A stretch of DNA of 6,315 nt from Actinomycetota bacterium (GTDB lineage Bacteria > Actinomycetota > Actinomycetes > Nanopelagicales > Nanopelagicaceae): contig WLQO01000066.1 in assembly GCA_009698295.1 (NCBI GenBank), positions 1 to 6,315 of the forward strand, read 5' to 3'. The position numbers were made by a program, and so were the translations under genes. Below the pieces are notes generated by a model that was not told where the DNA came from, did not search any database, and saw only the letters and a program-made list of their open reading frames with translations. Below are positions 1 to 6,315 of the stretch, piece by piece; the first letter of the stretch is position 1; the number at the start of each line of letters is the position of its first letter.

Positions 1-602
1 GCGCTGGTAGCACCGCAGTTTCACTCTGGCATAACGATGCCGATTTAAAAGGTGTAGACGCAGTCATTTTGCCGGGGGGATTTTCTTACGGTGATTACCT
101 GCGCTGTGGTGCAATTTCAAGTTTTGCTCCAGTTATGGAGAAGATTATTGATGCTGCAAATGGTGGCATGCCGTTGCTGGGAATCTGTAATGGATTCCAA
201 GTTCTTTGTGAAGCACATTTGCTGCCTGGTGCACTTACCCGAAATCACGCACTGCATTTTCTCTGTCACGATCAAAAGTTGGAGATAACAAATAACCAGA
301 CTGCCTGGACTACTGATTTCAAAGTTGGTCAAGAGATCGTGATTCCACTGAAAAATGGCGAAGGCTCTTTTCAATGTGATGATGCAACGCTGGCGAAGTT
401 AGAAAGTGAAGGCCGCATAATTGCGCGTTATGTAGGCGAAAATCCCAATGGTTCTCGCAATAAAATCGCTGGAATTACCAATGAGCGCGGCAATGTGGTC
501 GGTTTAATGCCTCACCCAGAACATGCTATTGATCCTTTAACTGGCCCAACAGCAGATGGCCTAGCTTTCTTTACCTCCGTACTAAATGCGATGGTGAAGT
601 AA
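1..602 (+). CDS. purQ: Phosphoribosylformylglycinamidine synthase subunit PurQ, glutaminase (5' partial)
   Basis: PurQ hydrolyses glutamine and passes ammonia to PurL, so that FGAR becomes FGAM in step 4 of cytoplasmic de novo purine synthesis. The start codon lies left of the window. The first whole codon is at base 3 and 199 residues are visible; a family length of roughly 225 suggests about 25 N-terminal residues are missing. The reading frame is supported upstream of the in-frame TTG at 69, which is an internal leucine in the conserved LPGGFSYGDYLRCGA segment and not a start. The class I glutamine amidotransferase triad is intact: the nucleophile Cys in GICNGFQ (codon 186-188), and His (513-515) and Glu (519-521) in MPHPEHA. 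The TAA stop (600-602) shares its last base with the purL ATG, which implies coupled translation of the two partner subunits. Nothing looks truncated other than by the window edge. Confidence 0.97.
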   Translation, partial: AGSTAVSLWHNDADLKGVDAVILPGGFSYGDYLRCGAISSFAPVMEKIIDAANGGMPLLGICNGFQVLCEAHLLPGALTRNHALHFLCHDQKLEITNNQTAWTTDFKVGQEIVIPLKNGEGSFQCDDATLAKLESEGRIIARYVGENPNGSRNKIAGITNERGNVVGLMPHPEHAIDPLTGPTADGLAFFTSVLNAMVK

Positions 603-2833
603 TGGCTCTCGATACCGTTGCAATTGCCAAAGCTAACCCAGATACAAAGCAACCTTTCGCAGAACTCGGATTGAAAGGTGATGAGTACGACCGAATTAAA
701 GAGATTTTAGGTCGTCGCCCAACATCTTCAGAACTGGCTATGTATTCAGTAATGTGGTCAGAGCATTGTTCTTATAAATCTTCGAAAGTTCACTTAAAAC
801 AATTTGGCGAAAAAGCTGTGAAGACTGATGCGCTCTTGGTCGGCATTGGTGAAAATGCTGGTGTCGTTGATGTTGGTCAAGGTTATGCCGTGACATTTAA
901 AATTGAATCGCATAACCATCCATCATTTGTCGAGCCATATCAAGGCGCTGCAACCGGAGTCGGCGGAATCGTCCGCGATATTTTAACTATGGGTGCGCGC
1001 CCAATTGCAGTTATGGATCCGCTTCGCTTTGGGCCAGCAGATGCTGCTGACACGCGTCGCGTTCTGCCAGGAATTATCGCTGGCGTTGGTGGTTATGGAA
1101 ATTGTTTAGGTCTGCCAAATATTGGTGGCGAAGTTGTTTTTGACGAAACTTATATAGGCAATCCGTTGGTCAATGCCTTATGTGTAGGCGTAATGAAACA
1201 TAGCGATATCAAACTTGCCAAAGCCGCAGGTGCAGGAAATCTAGTTGTTCTTTATGGAGCTAAAACTGGTGGTGATGGGATCGGTGGCGTTTCAGTATTG
1301 GCTTCTGAAACCTTCGATGCAACGGGACCTGCGAAACGTCCTGCAGTTCAAGTTGGCGATCCATTTGTTGAAAAAGTATTAATTGAATGTTCGCTAGAAA
1401 TATTTGCTGAAGACCTGGTGGTGGGTATCCAAGACCTTGGCGGGGCAGGCTTATCTTGCGCCACTAGCGAGCTCGCATCAGGTGGCAGCGGTGGAATGAA
1501 GGTTGAACTAGATCGCGTTCCGTTACGTGATGCCACTTTATCGCCAGAAGAAATTCTGATGTCTGAGTCACAAGAGCGCATGTGTGCAATTGTTGAACCA
1601 AAACATATTGCGCGTTTCTTGGAAATTTGCAAGAAGTGGGATGTGACAGTCACTGTCATTGGTGAAGTAACCGATGGCGAGCGGTTGGAAATAACTTGGC
1701 ATGGTGAGTTAATTGTTGATGTTCCACCACGCACAGTGGCTCACGATGGTCCGGTCTATAACCGACCACTGGCGAAACCGGAATACGTTGATCGCGTTAA
1801 TGCAGAAGTTATAGATGTACCAAGGCCAGAAAGTGTTGAGCAAATTAAAGATACAGTTCTTAAATTAGCAGCAACACCAAACTTGGCAGATAAATCTTGG
1901 GTTACATCACAATATGATCGCTATGTTCAAGGAAACACCATTCAATCACAACCGGATGATTCCGGAATGGTGCGCATTGATGAGAAGACAAACCTCGGTG
2001 TTGCAATTGCAACAGATGCCAATGCGAATTGGTCGTACTTAAATCCTTACGAAGGTGCGAAGTTAGCGCTAGCAGAAGCAGCTCGTAATATCGCAACGGC
2101 TGGGGCGAAGCCACTTGCAGTAACAAATTGTCTTAACTTCGGTTCACCTGAAGACCCAGGTGTAATGTGGCAATTTGCAGAAACCGTGCGCGGATTGGCT
2201 GATGGTTGTTTGGAAATGGGTCTGCCAGTTACTGGCGGAAATGTATCTTTCTATAACCAAACTGGTTCAGTTGCAATATTGCCAACTCCGGTTATCGGCG
2301 TACTCGGTGTTATCGATGATGTGCGCACACGAACTCCGATGAGCTTTGATCGTGCCGGCCTGGACCTTTATTTACTTGGAGATACTGCAGATGACATCGC
2401 GGGCAGCGAATGGGCGTATATGCATGGCCAGCGTGGTGGAAAGGCGCCAGTCGCTGATTTACAGCGCGAAATGCGTTTAATTGATCTGCTTGTTGCAGGA
2501 CGCACTTCACAGATCTTCACTGCCGCACATGATTTAAGTCAAGGTGGCCTGAGCGCAACGCTTACCGAAATGGTGCTCCGCCATAACGTTGGTGCCGAAA
2601 TTAAGATCGAAGACGTTGCAACAAATTTGATTTCAGAATCACCAGGACGCGTTGTGGTCGCTGTTGAGCCTGCCAAGGTTGATGCGCTACTTGCGCTGGC
2701 AGCACAGCAAAAGATTGCAATTACAAAAATAGGTAGTACCGGTGGATCCAGCTTGATAATCAATGGCGCAGATATTCCTTTAACCGAATTACGCAAGGCA
2801 CATACCGAAACCTTCATTAAGTTATTTGGATAA
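602..2833 (+). CDS. purL: Phosphoribosylformylglycinamidine synthase subunit PurL (small form)
   Basis: PurL is the ATP-dependent synthetase subunit of FGAM synthase, joining ammonia from PurQ to FGAR. At 743 aa it is the short form seen in Bacillus, archaea and actinobacteria, which works with separate PurS and PurQ proteins, not the ~1300 aa fused enzyme of E. coli. Both tandem PurM-like halves are present. The first half carries WSEHCSYKSS (residues 52-61, with the family His at 55), KIESHNHPS (100-108) and QDLGGAGLS (277-285). The second half carries GGNVSFYN (545-552) and AHDLSQGGL (642-650). The ATG at 602 overlaps the purQ stop by one base and has no strong Shine-Dalgarno in front, so initiation probably depends on ribosomes finishing purQ. 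Its TAA stop overlaps the next gene's ATG in the same way. No purS is visible here; I infer it lies just upstream of purQ. Confidence 0.98.
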   Translation: MALDTVAIAKANPDTKQPFAELGLKGDEYDRIKEILGRRPTSSELAMYSVMWSEHCSYKSSKVHLKQFGEKAVKTDALLVGIGENAGVVDVGQGYAVTFKIESHNHPSFVEPYQGAATGVGGIVRDILTMGARPIAVMDPLRFGPADAADTRRVLPGIIAGVGGYGNCLGLPNIGGEVVFDETYIGNPLVNALCVGVMKHSDIKLAKAAGAGNLVVLYGAKTGGDGIGGVSVLASETFDATGPAKRPAVQVGDPFVEKVLIECSLEIFAEDLVVGIQDLGGAGLSCATSELASGGSGGMKVELDRVPLRDATLSPEEILMSESQERMCAIVEPKHIARFLEICKKWDVTVTVIGEVTDGERLEITWHGELIVDVPPRTVAHDGPVYNRPLAKPEYVDRVNAEVIDVPRPESVEQIKDTVLKLAATPNLADKSWVTSQYDRYVQGNTIQSQPDDSGMVRIDEKTNLGVAIATDANANWSYLNPYEGAKLALAEAARNIATAGAKPLAVTNCLNFGSPEDPGVMWQFAETVRGLADGCLEMGLPVTGGNVSFYNQTGSVAILPTPVIGVLGVIDDVRTRTPMSFDRAGLDLYLLGDTADDIAGSEWAYMHGQRGGKAPVADLQREMRLIDLLVAGRTSQIFTAAHDLSQGGLSATLTEMVLRHNVGAEIKIEDVATNLISESPGRVVVAVEPAKVDALLALAAQQKIAITKIGSTGGSSLIINGADIPLTELRKAHTETFIKLFG

Positions 2834-3132
2834 TGATGCGCGATCCCCAGATACTCGAAGAGGTAAAGCAAACCCTTGCTGTGCTCGTTGAGCGCTCACC
2901 TGGGCGAGCGATAGAAGTACGGATTCCACCTTATGCAGCAGTGCAATGCGGTGATGGCCCAACACATACTCGTGGTACTCCCGCAAATGTTATTGAGATG
3001 AACGCAGATACTTGGCTAGCGTTAGCCAAAGGTGAGCGCACATGGGCGGATGCAATGTCAGCCGGGTTGATCAACGCATCTGGTGCGCGTGCAGACTTAA
3101 CTGAACTTTTGCCGATTAGGATTAAGCCATGA
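2833..3132 (+). CDS. Sterol-carrier-like protein (bacterial SCP orthologue domain), single-domain form
   Basis: A 99-aa cytoplasmic protein with no signal peptide or membrane segment. I recognise the actinobacterial SCP-orthologue family from VEVRIPP-like EVRIPPYAAVQC (28-39), GPTHTRGTP (42-50), the TWLALAKG helix (60-67) and SGARADLTELLP (83-94). SCP-fold domains generally offer a hydrophobic pocket for lipids or other apolar ligands, but no ligand or reaction can be read from this sequence. As I recall, the Streptomyces-type homologue carries an extra N-terminal four-helix (DinB/maleylpyruvate-isomerase-like) domain; here only the C-terminal domain exists. The gene starts with two consecutive ATG codons (2833 and 2836). 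The first overlaps the purL stop and is preferred for coupling. The TGA stop overlaps purF by four bases, so this gene is locked inside the purine operon. Family assignment is fairly sure; a role in purine synthesis is only suggested by position. Confidence 0.85.
   Translation: MMRDPQILEEVKQTLAVLVERSPGRAIEVRIPPYAAVQCGDGPTHTRGTPANVIEMNADTWLALAKGERTWADAMSAGLINASGARADLTELLPIRIKP
3118..3121 (+). promoter_or_regulatory. Ribosome binding site of purF
   Basis: AGGA lies seven bases before the ATG at 3129 and inside the end of the upstream coding region. It supports that ATG as the purF start together with the ATGA overlap. It is a modest match, so coupling to the upstream gene probably also contributes. 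Confidence 0.5.
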
Positions 3133-4622
3133 CGCGCCGGCCCGATGGTTTGCTCAACCACAATGTTTTAGATGACGATAAAGCCCCGCAAGATGCTTGT
3201 GGCGTATTTGGAGTTTGGGCGCCAGGCGAAGAAGTTGCCAAGTTAACTTTTTATGGACTTTACGCTCTGCAACATCGGGGCCAAGAATCAGCAGGAATAG
3301 CAGCCAGCGATGGCGAGCGAATCTTAATTTACAAAGATATGGGCTTGGTTTCCCAGGTATTTACCGAAACCGATTTAGCAAGCCTGACTGGTGATTTAGC
3401 AATTGGCCATTGTCGATACAGCACTACCGGATCTAGCACTTGGGTCAATGCCCAACCAACGCTACGGCCTACTAAATACGGCACTTTAGCCCTGGCCCAC
3501 AATGGAAATTTAACAAACACCGGAGATCTCGCCGAGATGGTGCAGAAACTCGAAGGTGATTCAGCAAAGAACAGTCGCGGTGCAACGACAGATACTGAAA
3601 TCATGACCGCACTTATCGGGCTGCAAGATGAGAAGAATGTAGAAGCAAGTGCGATTGCAGTATTGCCAAAGCTAGAAGGAGCTTTCTCGCTTGTCTTTAT
3701 GGACGAGAAGACTTTATATGCCGCGCGCGATCGCCATGGCGTGCGTCCGCTAGTAATTGGAAAGCTAGAACGCGGGTGGGTCGTTGCCTCTGAAACCGCA
3801 GCGTTAGACATTGTCGGCGCTGCATTTGTGCGCGAAGTAGAACCGGGCGAATTCTTGGCGATTAACGAAGATGGAATCCGTTCTCAAATGTGGGCAACTG
3901 CGGATCCCAAAGGATGTCTCTTCGAATATGTTTACTTGGCTCGCCCAGACACAACTATCGCTGGACAAGGCGTTCATGCAACTCGGGTGCGCATCGGAAA
4001 GCGTTTAGCGATTGAAGCACCTATAGAAGCAGATTTGGTCATCCCAGTTCCGGAATCTGGAACACCCGCGGCGATTGGCTACGCACAACAATCTGGAATT
4101 CCTTATGGCCTTGGCCTAGTTAAAAATTCTTATGTTGGTCGCACCTTTATTCAGCCATCACAGACAATTCGCCAACTCGGTATTCGCTTGAAGTTAAATC
4201 CACTGCGCGAAATCATTGAAGGAAAACGAATTGTTGTGGTTGATGATTCGATTGTCCGCGGAAATACACAGCGCGCAATTGTTCGGATGCTCCGAGAAGC
4301 TGGTGCGCTCGAAATCCATGTACGTATCTCAAGCCCACCGGTGGAATGGCCGTGTTATTACGGAATTGATTTTGCATCGCGTGCTGAGCTAATCGCAAGC
4401 GGTTTAGAAGTTGAAGAGATTCGCCGTTCAATAGGCGCTGATTCACTTAGTTATGTCTCACTTGAAGGCTTGATCGCTGCGACCACAATTGCAGAAGAGA
4501 AGCTATGTAAAGCGTGCTTTACTGGTAAATATCCGATTTCAGTGCCGACGGATATGTCAGAAGGAAAGATGCGTCTGGAGATCACCGAAACCGTGAAGAG
4601 TCCAGAGCGAGTACAAAATTGA
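3129..4622 (+). CDS. purF: Amidophosphoribosyltransferase PurF
   Basis: PurF makes 5-phosphoribosylamine from PRPP and glutamine, the committed and normally feedback-inhibited first step of purine synthesis. The 497-aa protein has an N-terminal Ntn-type glutaminase domain: nucleophile Cys24 in ACGVFGV, HRGQESAG (49-56), GHCRYSTTG (93-101), HNGN (124-127) and RDRHGVRPL (200-208). A phosphoribosyltransferase domain follows, with the PRPP loop VVVDDSIVRGNTQ (369-381). The 23 residues before Cys24 must be removed to expose it, as in the Bacillus-type enzyme. Four cysteines at 263, 409, 460 and 463 (CKAC) fall in the regions that bind the 4Fe-4S cluster of that type; after subtracting the propeptide they are 240, 386, 437 and 440. 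The gene starts at an ATG overlapping the previous stop by four bases. Its own TGA overlaps the purM start by four. Confidence 0.98.
   Translation: MTRRPDGLLNHNVLDDDKAPQDACGVFGVWAPGEEVAKLTFYGLYALQHRGQESAGIAASDGERILIYKDMGLVSQVFTETDLASLTGDLAIGHCRYSTTGSSTWVNAQPTLRPTKYGTLALAHNGNLTNTGDLAEMVQKLEGDSAKNSRGATTDTEIMTALIGLQDEKNVEASAIAVLPKLEGAFSLVFMDEKTLYAARDRHGVRPLVIGKLERGWVVASETAALDIVGAAFVREVEPGEFLAINEDGIRSQMWATADPKGCLFEYVYLARPDTTIAGQGVHATRVRIGKRLAIEAPIEADLVIPVPESGTPAAIGYAQQSGIPYGLGLVKNSYVGRTFIQPSQTIRQLGIRLKLNPLREIIEGKRIVVVDDSIVRGNTQRAIVRMLREAGALEIHVRISSPPVEWPCYYGIDFASRAELIASGLEVEEIRRSIGADSLSYVSLEGLIAATTIAEEKLCKACFTGKYPISVPTDMSEGKMRLEITETVKSPERVQN
4619..4622 (+). other. TTGA stop-start overlap joining purF and purM
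   Basis: The purM start codon TTG (4619-4621) and the purF stop TGA (4620-4622) share two bases in a four-base TTGA junction. This is the same geometry as the ATGA junction at the start of purF, but with a rarer start codon. No strong Shine-Dalgarno sequence precedes it; only scattered purines such as AGAG are seen. Termination-reinitiation is therefore the likely way purM is translated. Confidence 0.75.
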
Positions 4623-5674
4623 GCACATACAAAGATGCCGGCGTCGATATCGATGCAGGTGATCGCGCCGTTGAATTAATGAAGGCATCAATCGCCAAAG
4701 CCACGCGCCCAGAAGTTATGGGTGGCATAGGTGGGTTTGCCGGGTTATTTGATGCCAGCGCGCTAAAGAAATTGCATAAACCACTTCTTGCCACATCAAC
4801 TGATGGTGTCGGAACAAAGACTGAGATTGCTCGCCAGATGGGAATTTACGACACTATCGGTGAAGATTTAGTTGCAATGGTCGTTGATGATCTAGTTGTT
4901 TGTGGCGCAGAACCGTTATTTATGACGGATTACATCGCCGTTGGAAAAGTTATCCCGGAAAGAATTGCTGATATCGTAAAAGGAATCGCTAAAGGTTGTG
5001 AAAAAGCAAACACTGCTCTGATCGGCGGAGAGACAGCTGAGCATCCTGGTTTACTTAAAGAAGATGAATTCGATATTGCAGGCGCGGCCACCGGCGTTGT
5101 AGATGCAGAAAAACAATTGGGTTCTCATCGCGTAAAAGCGGGAGATGTAATTATTGCCATGCCGGCAAGTGGATTCCATGCCAATGGTTATTCATTGGTG
5201 CGACATATCTTGGCAACACAAAAGTTAGATTTGCAGAAGAAATATGAAGGGCTGACAAAAACGTTAGGCGAAATTCTCTTAACTCCAACTGAGATTTATA
5301 CCCTTGATTGTTTAGCGTTAATTAAGGCCCAACCAGAAATGATTCGAACCTTTTCGCACATCACTGGTGGTGGATTGGCAGATAACACCGCCCGCGTGAT
5401 CCCGGATGGGTTGATTGCAAAGTACGACCGAACAACTTGGGAAATTCCTGCAGAAATGAAATTTATGGCAGATGTGGCAAAAGTTCCGCAGGCAGATATG
5501 GAACGGACCTGGAATTGCGGAATCGGTATGGTTGCCATCGTGGATCCTGCGATCGCCGACCTGACCATCAGATCGCTGGCGGCGCGGGGGATGAAGGCTT
5601 GGTCGGCAGGCTTAATTCACGCTCAAAGTGGCCCAGGTGCGGCTGCTTTGGAAGGTAACTACCTGACGCGATAA
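4619..5674 (+). CDS. purM: Phosphoribosylformylglycinamidine cyclo-ligase PurM (AIR synthetase)
   Basis: PurM uses ATP to close FGAM into aminoimidazole ribonucleotide, step 5 of purine synthesis, taking the product of the PurQ/PurL reaction. The protein is 351 aa, normal for the family. Visible signatures are STDGVGTK (60-67), the GEDLVAM/VVDDLVVCGAEP stretch after it, GGETAEHPG (136-144), SGFHANGYSLVR (184-195) and HITGGGLADN (247-256). These cover the glycine-rich ATP-binding and dimer-interface regions of the PurM fold. The TTG start is chosen because it gives the overlap with purF and a normal N-terminus leading into AGVDIDAGDRAVELM; the next in-frame ATG (4680) would remove that conserved segment. 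The TAA stop is followed by the first real gap of the operon. No frameshift or missing motif is seen. Confidence 0.97.
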   Translation: MSTYKDAGVDIDAGDRAVELMKASIAKATRPEVMGGIGGFAGLFDASALKKLHKPLLATSTDGVGTKTEIARQMGIYDTIGEDLVAMVVDDLVVCGAEPLFMTDYIAVGKVIPERIADIVKGIAKGCEKANTALIGGETAEHPGLLKEDEFDIAGAATGVVDAEKQLGSHRVKAGDVIIAMPASGFHANGYSLVRHILATQKLDLQKKYEGLTKTLGEILLTPTEIYTLDCLALIKAQPEMIRTFSHITGGGLADNTARVIPDGLIAKYDRTTWEIPAEMKFMADVAKVPQADMERTWNCGIGMVAIVDPAIADLTIRSLAARGMKAWSAGLIHAQSGPGAAALEGNYLTR

Positions 5675-5703
5675 CCTACGCGCCTTGAGGAAAATAACTT
5701 TGG

Positions 5704-5712
5704 TAAGGAGGT
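5704..5712 (+). promoter_or_regulatory. Strong Shine-Dalgarno site for the DUF3073 gene
   Basis: TAAGGAGGT is close to a full complement of the 16S rRNA tail and ends six bases before the ATG at 5719; its AAGGAGG core ends at 5711. It is by far the best ribosome binding site in the window and fixes the start of the small gene. In the rest of the 44-nt gap (5675-5718) I find no paired -35/-10 boxes and no hairpin with a T tract, so transcription probably continues from purM. Confidence 0.85.
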
Positions 5713-5718
5713 CGCCCA

Positions 5719-5895
5719 ATGGGTCGCGGCCGTGCAAAAGCTAAGCAAACAAAAGTAGCAAGAGATCTCAAGTACAACTCTCAGGAGATGGATCTTGATC
5801 GTCTTGCCAAAGAACTCCATGGCGAAGATCCATCCAATAAATCTCGCGATGACGACGATCCCTTTGCCGAAGGAAATTACATCCCGCGTGCTTAA
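5719..5895 (+). CDS. DUF3073 family small protein
   Basis: A 58-aa protein with ATG start and TAA stop. Residues 1-20 are strongly basic (starts MGRGRAKAKQTKVARDLKY, typical of the actinobacterial DUF3073 family). The middle (about 24-35) could form a short helix, and the C-terminal part is acidic, with four consecutive Asp at 46-49 followed by PFAEGNYIPRA. No cysteines, signal peptide or membrane segment are present. The charge split, basic head and acidic tail, could suit nucleic acid or ribosome contact, but the function of the family is unknown to me and this is speculation. The gene lies 44 nt after purM on the same strand with its own strong ribosome binding site. I recall DUF3073 genes next to purM in other actinobacteria, which supports the call. 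Confidence 0.9.
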   Translation: MGRGRAKAKQTKVARDLKYNSQEMDLDRLAKELHGEDPSNKSRDDDDPFAEGNYIPRA

Positions 5896-5919
5896 TTTCT
5901 CACGTGTAAGTTAATTGCT

Positions 5920-6315
5920 GTGAGACCAACTCCTTACGTTGCATCCCTTCGTATCTACGAACCACTTTCCGCCTTTGAACCGGCTGATCGTTTACGTTGG
6001 CAAGAGTTAAACGCTGATGAAAACTCAAAGCGCACCGAGCAGGAATTAGCACTGCGCCGTTTAGTTTTTCCTGAACCCCCAGCCGGACGTCCTGATGGTG
6101 CACACATTTTAGATATTGATGGTCTTCGTTATGTTTCACCTTGGTCGACAGCGACTCGGTGTTGGGCCGCGCTCGATGATTTCAAAGAGACTCTTCCGTC
6201 ATCAGTGACTCCATTCTTTATTCCACAATCCTTAGAAGATGTAATAACTGCCGGAGTTGATTTGATGGAAGATCGCGTTCCACATATCTTGACTGAGAAT
6301 TGGGTAATTCCTCCA
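5920..6315 (+). CDS. Conserved actinobacterial hypothetical protein (3' partial)
   Basis: An open frame of 132 codons reaches the right edge without a stop; the rest of the gene lies outside. The start is taken as GTG at 5920, giving an N-terminus MRPTPYVASLRIYEPLSAF. The frame is closed upstream by the TAA at 5893, and no other standard start occurs between. The sequence resembles an uncharacterised actinobacterial family that I recognise by its RPTPYVASLRVYEP-like opening, a YVSPWSTATRCW segment (71-82) and a TENWVIPP segment (125-132). No catalytic motif, signal peptide or membrane helix is visible in the part seen, so no function is offered. It follows the DUF3073 gene by 24 nt in the same frame, with only a weak AAG (5908-5910) as a possible ribosome binding site. 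It is probably cotranscribed with that gene. Confidence 0.75.
   Translation, partial: MRPTPYVASLRIYEPLSAFEPADRLRWQELNADENSKRTEQELALRRLVFPEPPAGRPDGAHILDIDGLRYVSPWSTATRCWAALDDFKETLPSSVTPFFIPQSLEDVITAGVDLMEDRVPHILTENWVIPP

Noticed and set aside
69..71. TTG as a start codon for purQ
   Set aside because: The frame stays open to the left edge with family-like sequence (including SLWHNDADLKGVDAVI), and this codon is the Leu of LPGGFSYGDY. The true start is outside the window.
1644..1658. Perfect 6-bp inverted repeat with a 3-base loop (TGACAG-TCA-CTGTCA)
   Set aside because: It is short, lies deep inside purL encoding an ordinary Val/Thr-rich strand, and has no T tract; chance is a sufficient explanation.
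1348..1734. 128-codon open frame on the minus strand opposite purL
   Set aside because: It is opposite conserved PurL motifs, is Ser/Thr/Pro-rich and has no recognisable domain.
3329..3811. 160-codon open frame on the minus strand opposite purF
   Set aside because: It lies entirely within a clear purF coding region, has low-complexity Ser/Ala-rich content and resembles no family; a shadow of codon bias.
5675..5718. Possible promoter or terminator between purM and DUF3073
   Set aside because: A TTGAGG at 5685 has no -10 box at suitable spacing, and no stem-loop with a T run is present; only the ribosome binding site is supported.
5901..5906. CACGTG palindrome in the 24-nt gap after DUF3073
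   Set aside because: A single six-base palindrome with no flanking symmetry or promoter boxes; too little to call an operator.
5900..6139. 79-codon minus-strand open frame at the right end
   Set aside because: The plus-strand frame from 5920 over the same bases looks like a conserved actinobacterial protein and continues to the window edge; the minus frame resembles nothing.

Overview
The window is a compact block of de novo purine biosynthesis genes from an actinobacterium, all read from the + strand: purQ (5' end cut off by the window edge), purL, a small sterol-carrier-like gene, purF and purM. They are followed by a short DUF3073 gene and the start of a conserved hypothetical gene that runs off the right edge. 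Two things point to Actinobacteria: the sterol-carrier-like gene lying between purL and purF, and the DUF3073 protein, a family I know only from this phylum, just after purM. Base composition looks mid-to-upper 40s % GC by eye, low for the phylum, with frequent TAA stops and one TTG start. This would fit a small-genome freshwater lineage of the acI / Nanopelagicales type, but that placement is inference.

Layout: 1-602 purQ, the glutaminase subunit of FGAM synthase. 602-2833 purL, the synthetase subunit, short form. 2833-3132 a single-domain sterol-carrier-like protein. 3129-4622 purF, the first committed enzyme. 4619-5674 purM, AIR synthetase. 5675-5718 a 44-nt gap with a near-perfect Shine-Dalgarno sequence. 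5719-5895 DUF3073 (58 aa). 5896-5919 a 24-nt gap. 5920-6315 the first 132 codons of a conserved hypothetical protein. No stretch over 300 bases lacks a gene.

The four internal junctions of the pur block overlap by one base (TAATG, twice) or four bases (ATGA, TTGA), so these genes are almost certainly one transcript with coupled translation. PurF makes phosphoribosylamine (step 1). PurQ and PurL, with a PurS subunit presumably encoded just upstream, convert FGAR to FGAM (step 4). PurM closes the imidazole ring (step 5). The roles of the sterol-carrier-like protein, the DUF3073 protein and the last gene are unknown.

I see no RNA genes, mobile elements, CRISPR arrays, long repeats or convincing terminators. 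The region is mostly ordinary housekeeping DNA. What merits a second look is the set of uncharacterised actinobacterial genes embedded in and after the purine operon, and the contrast in translation signals between them.
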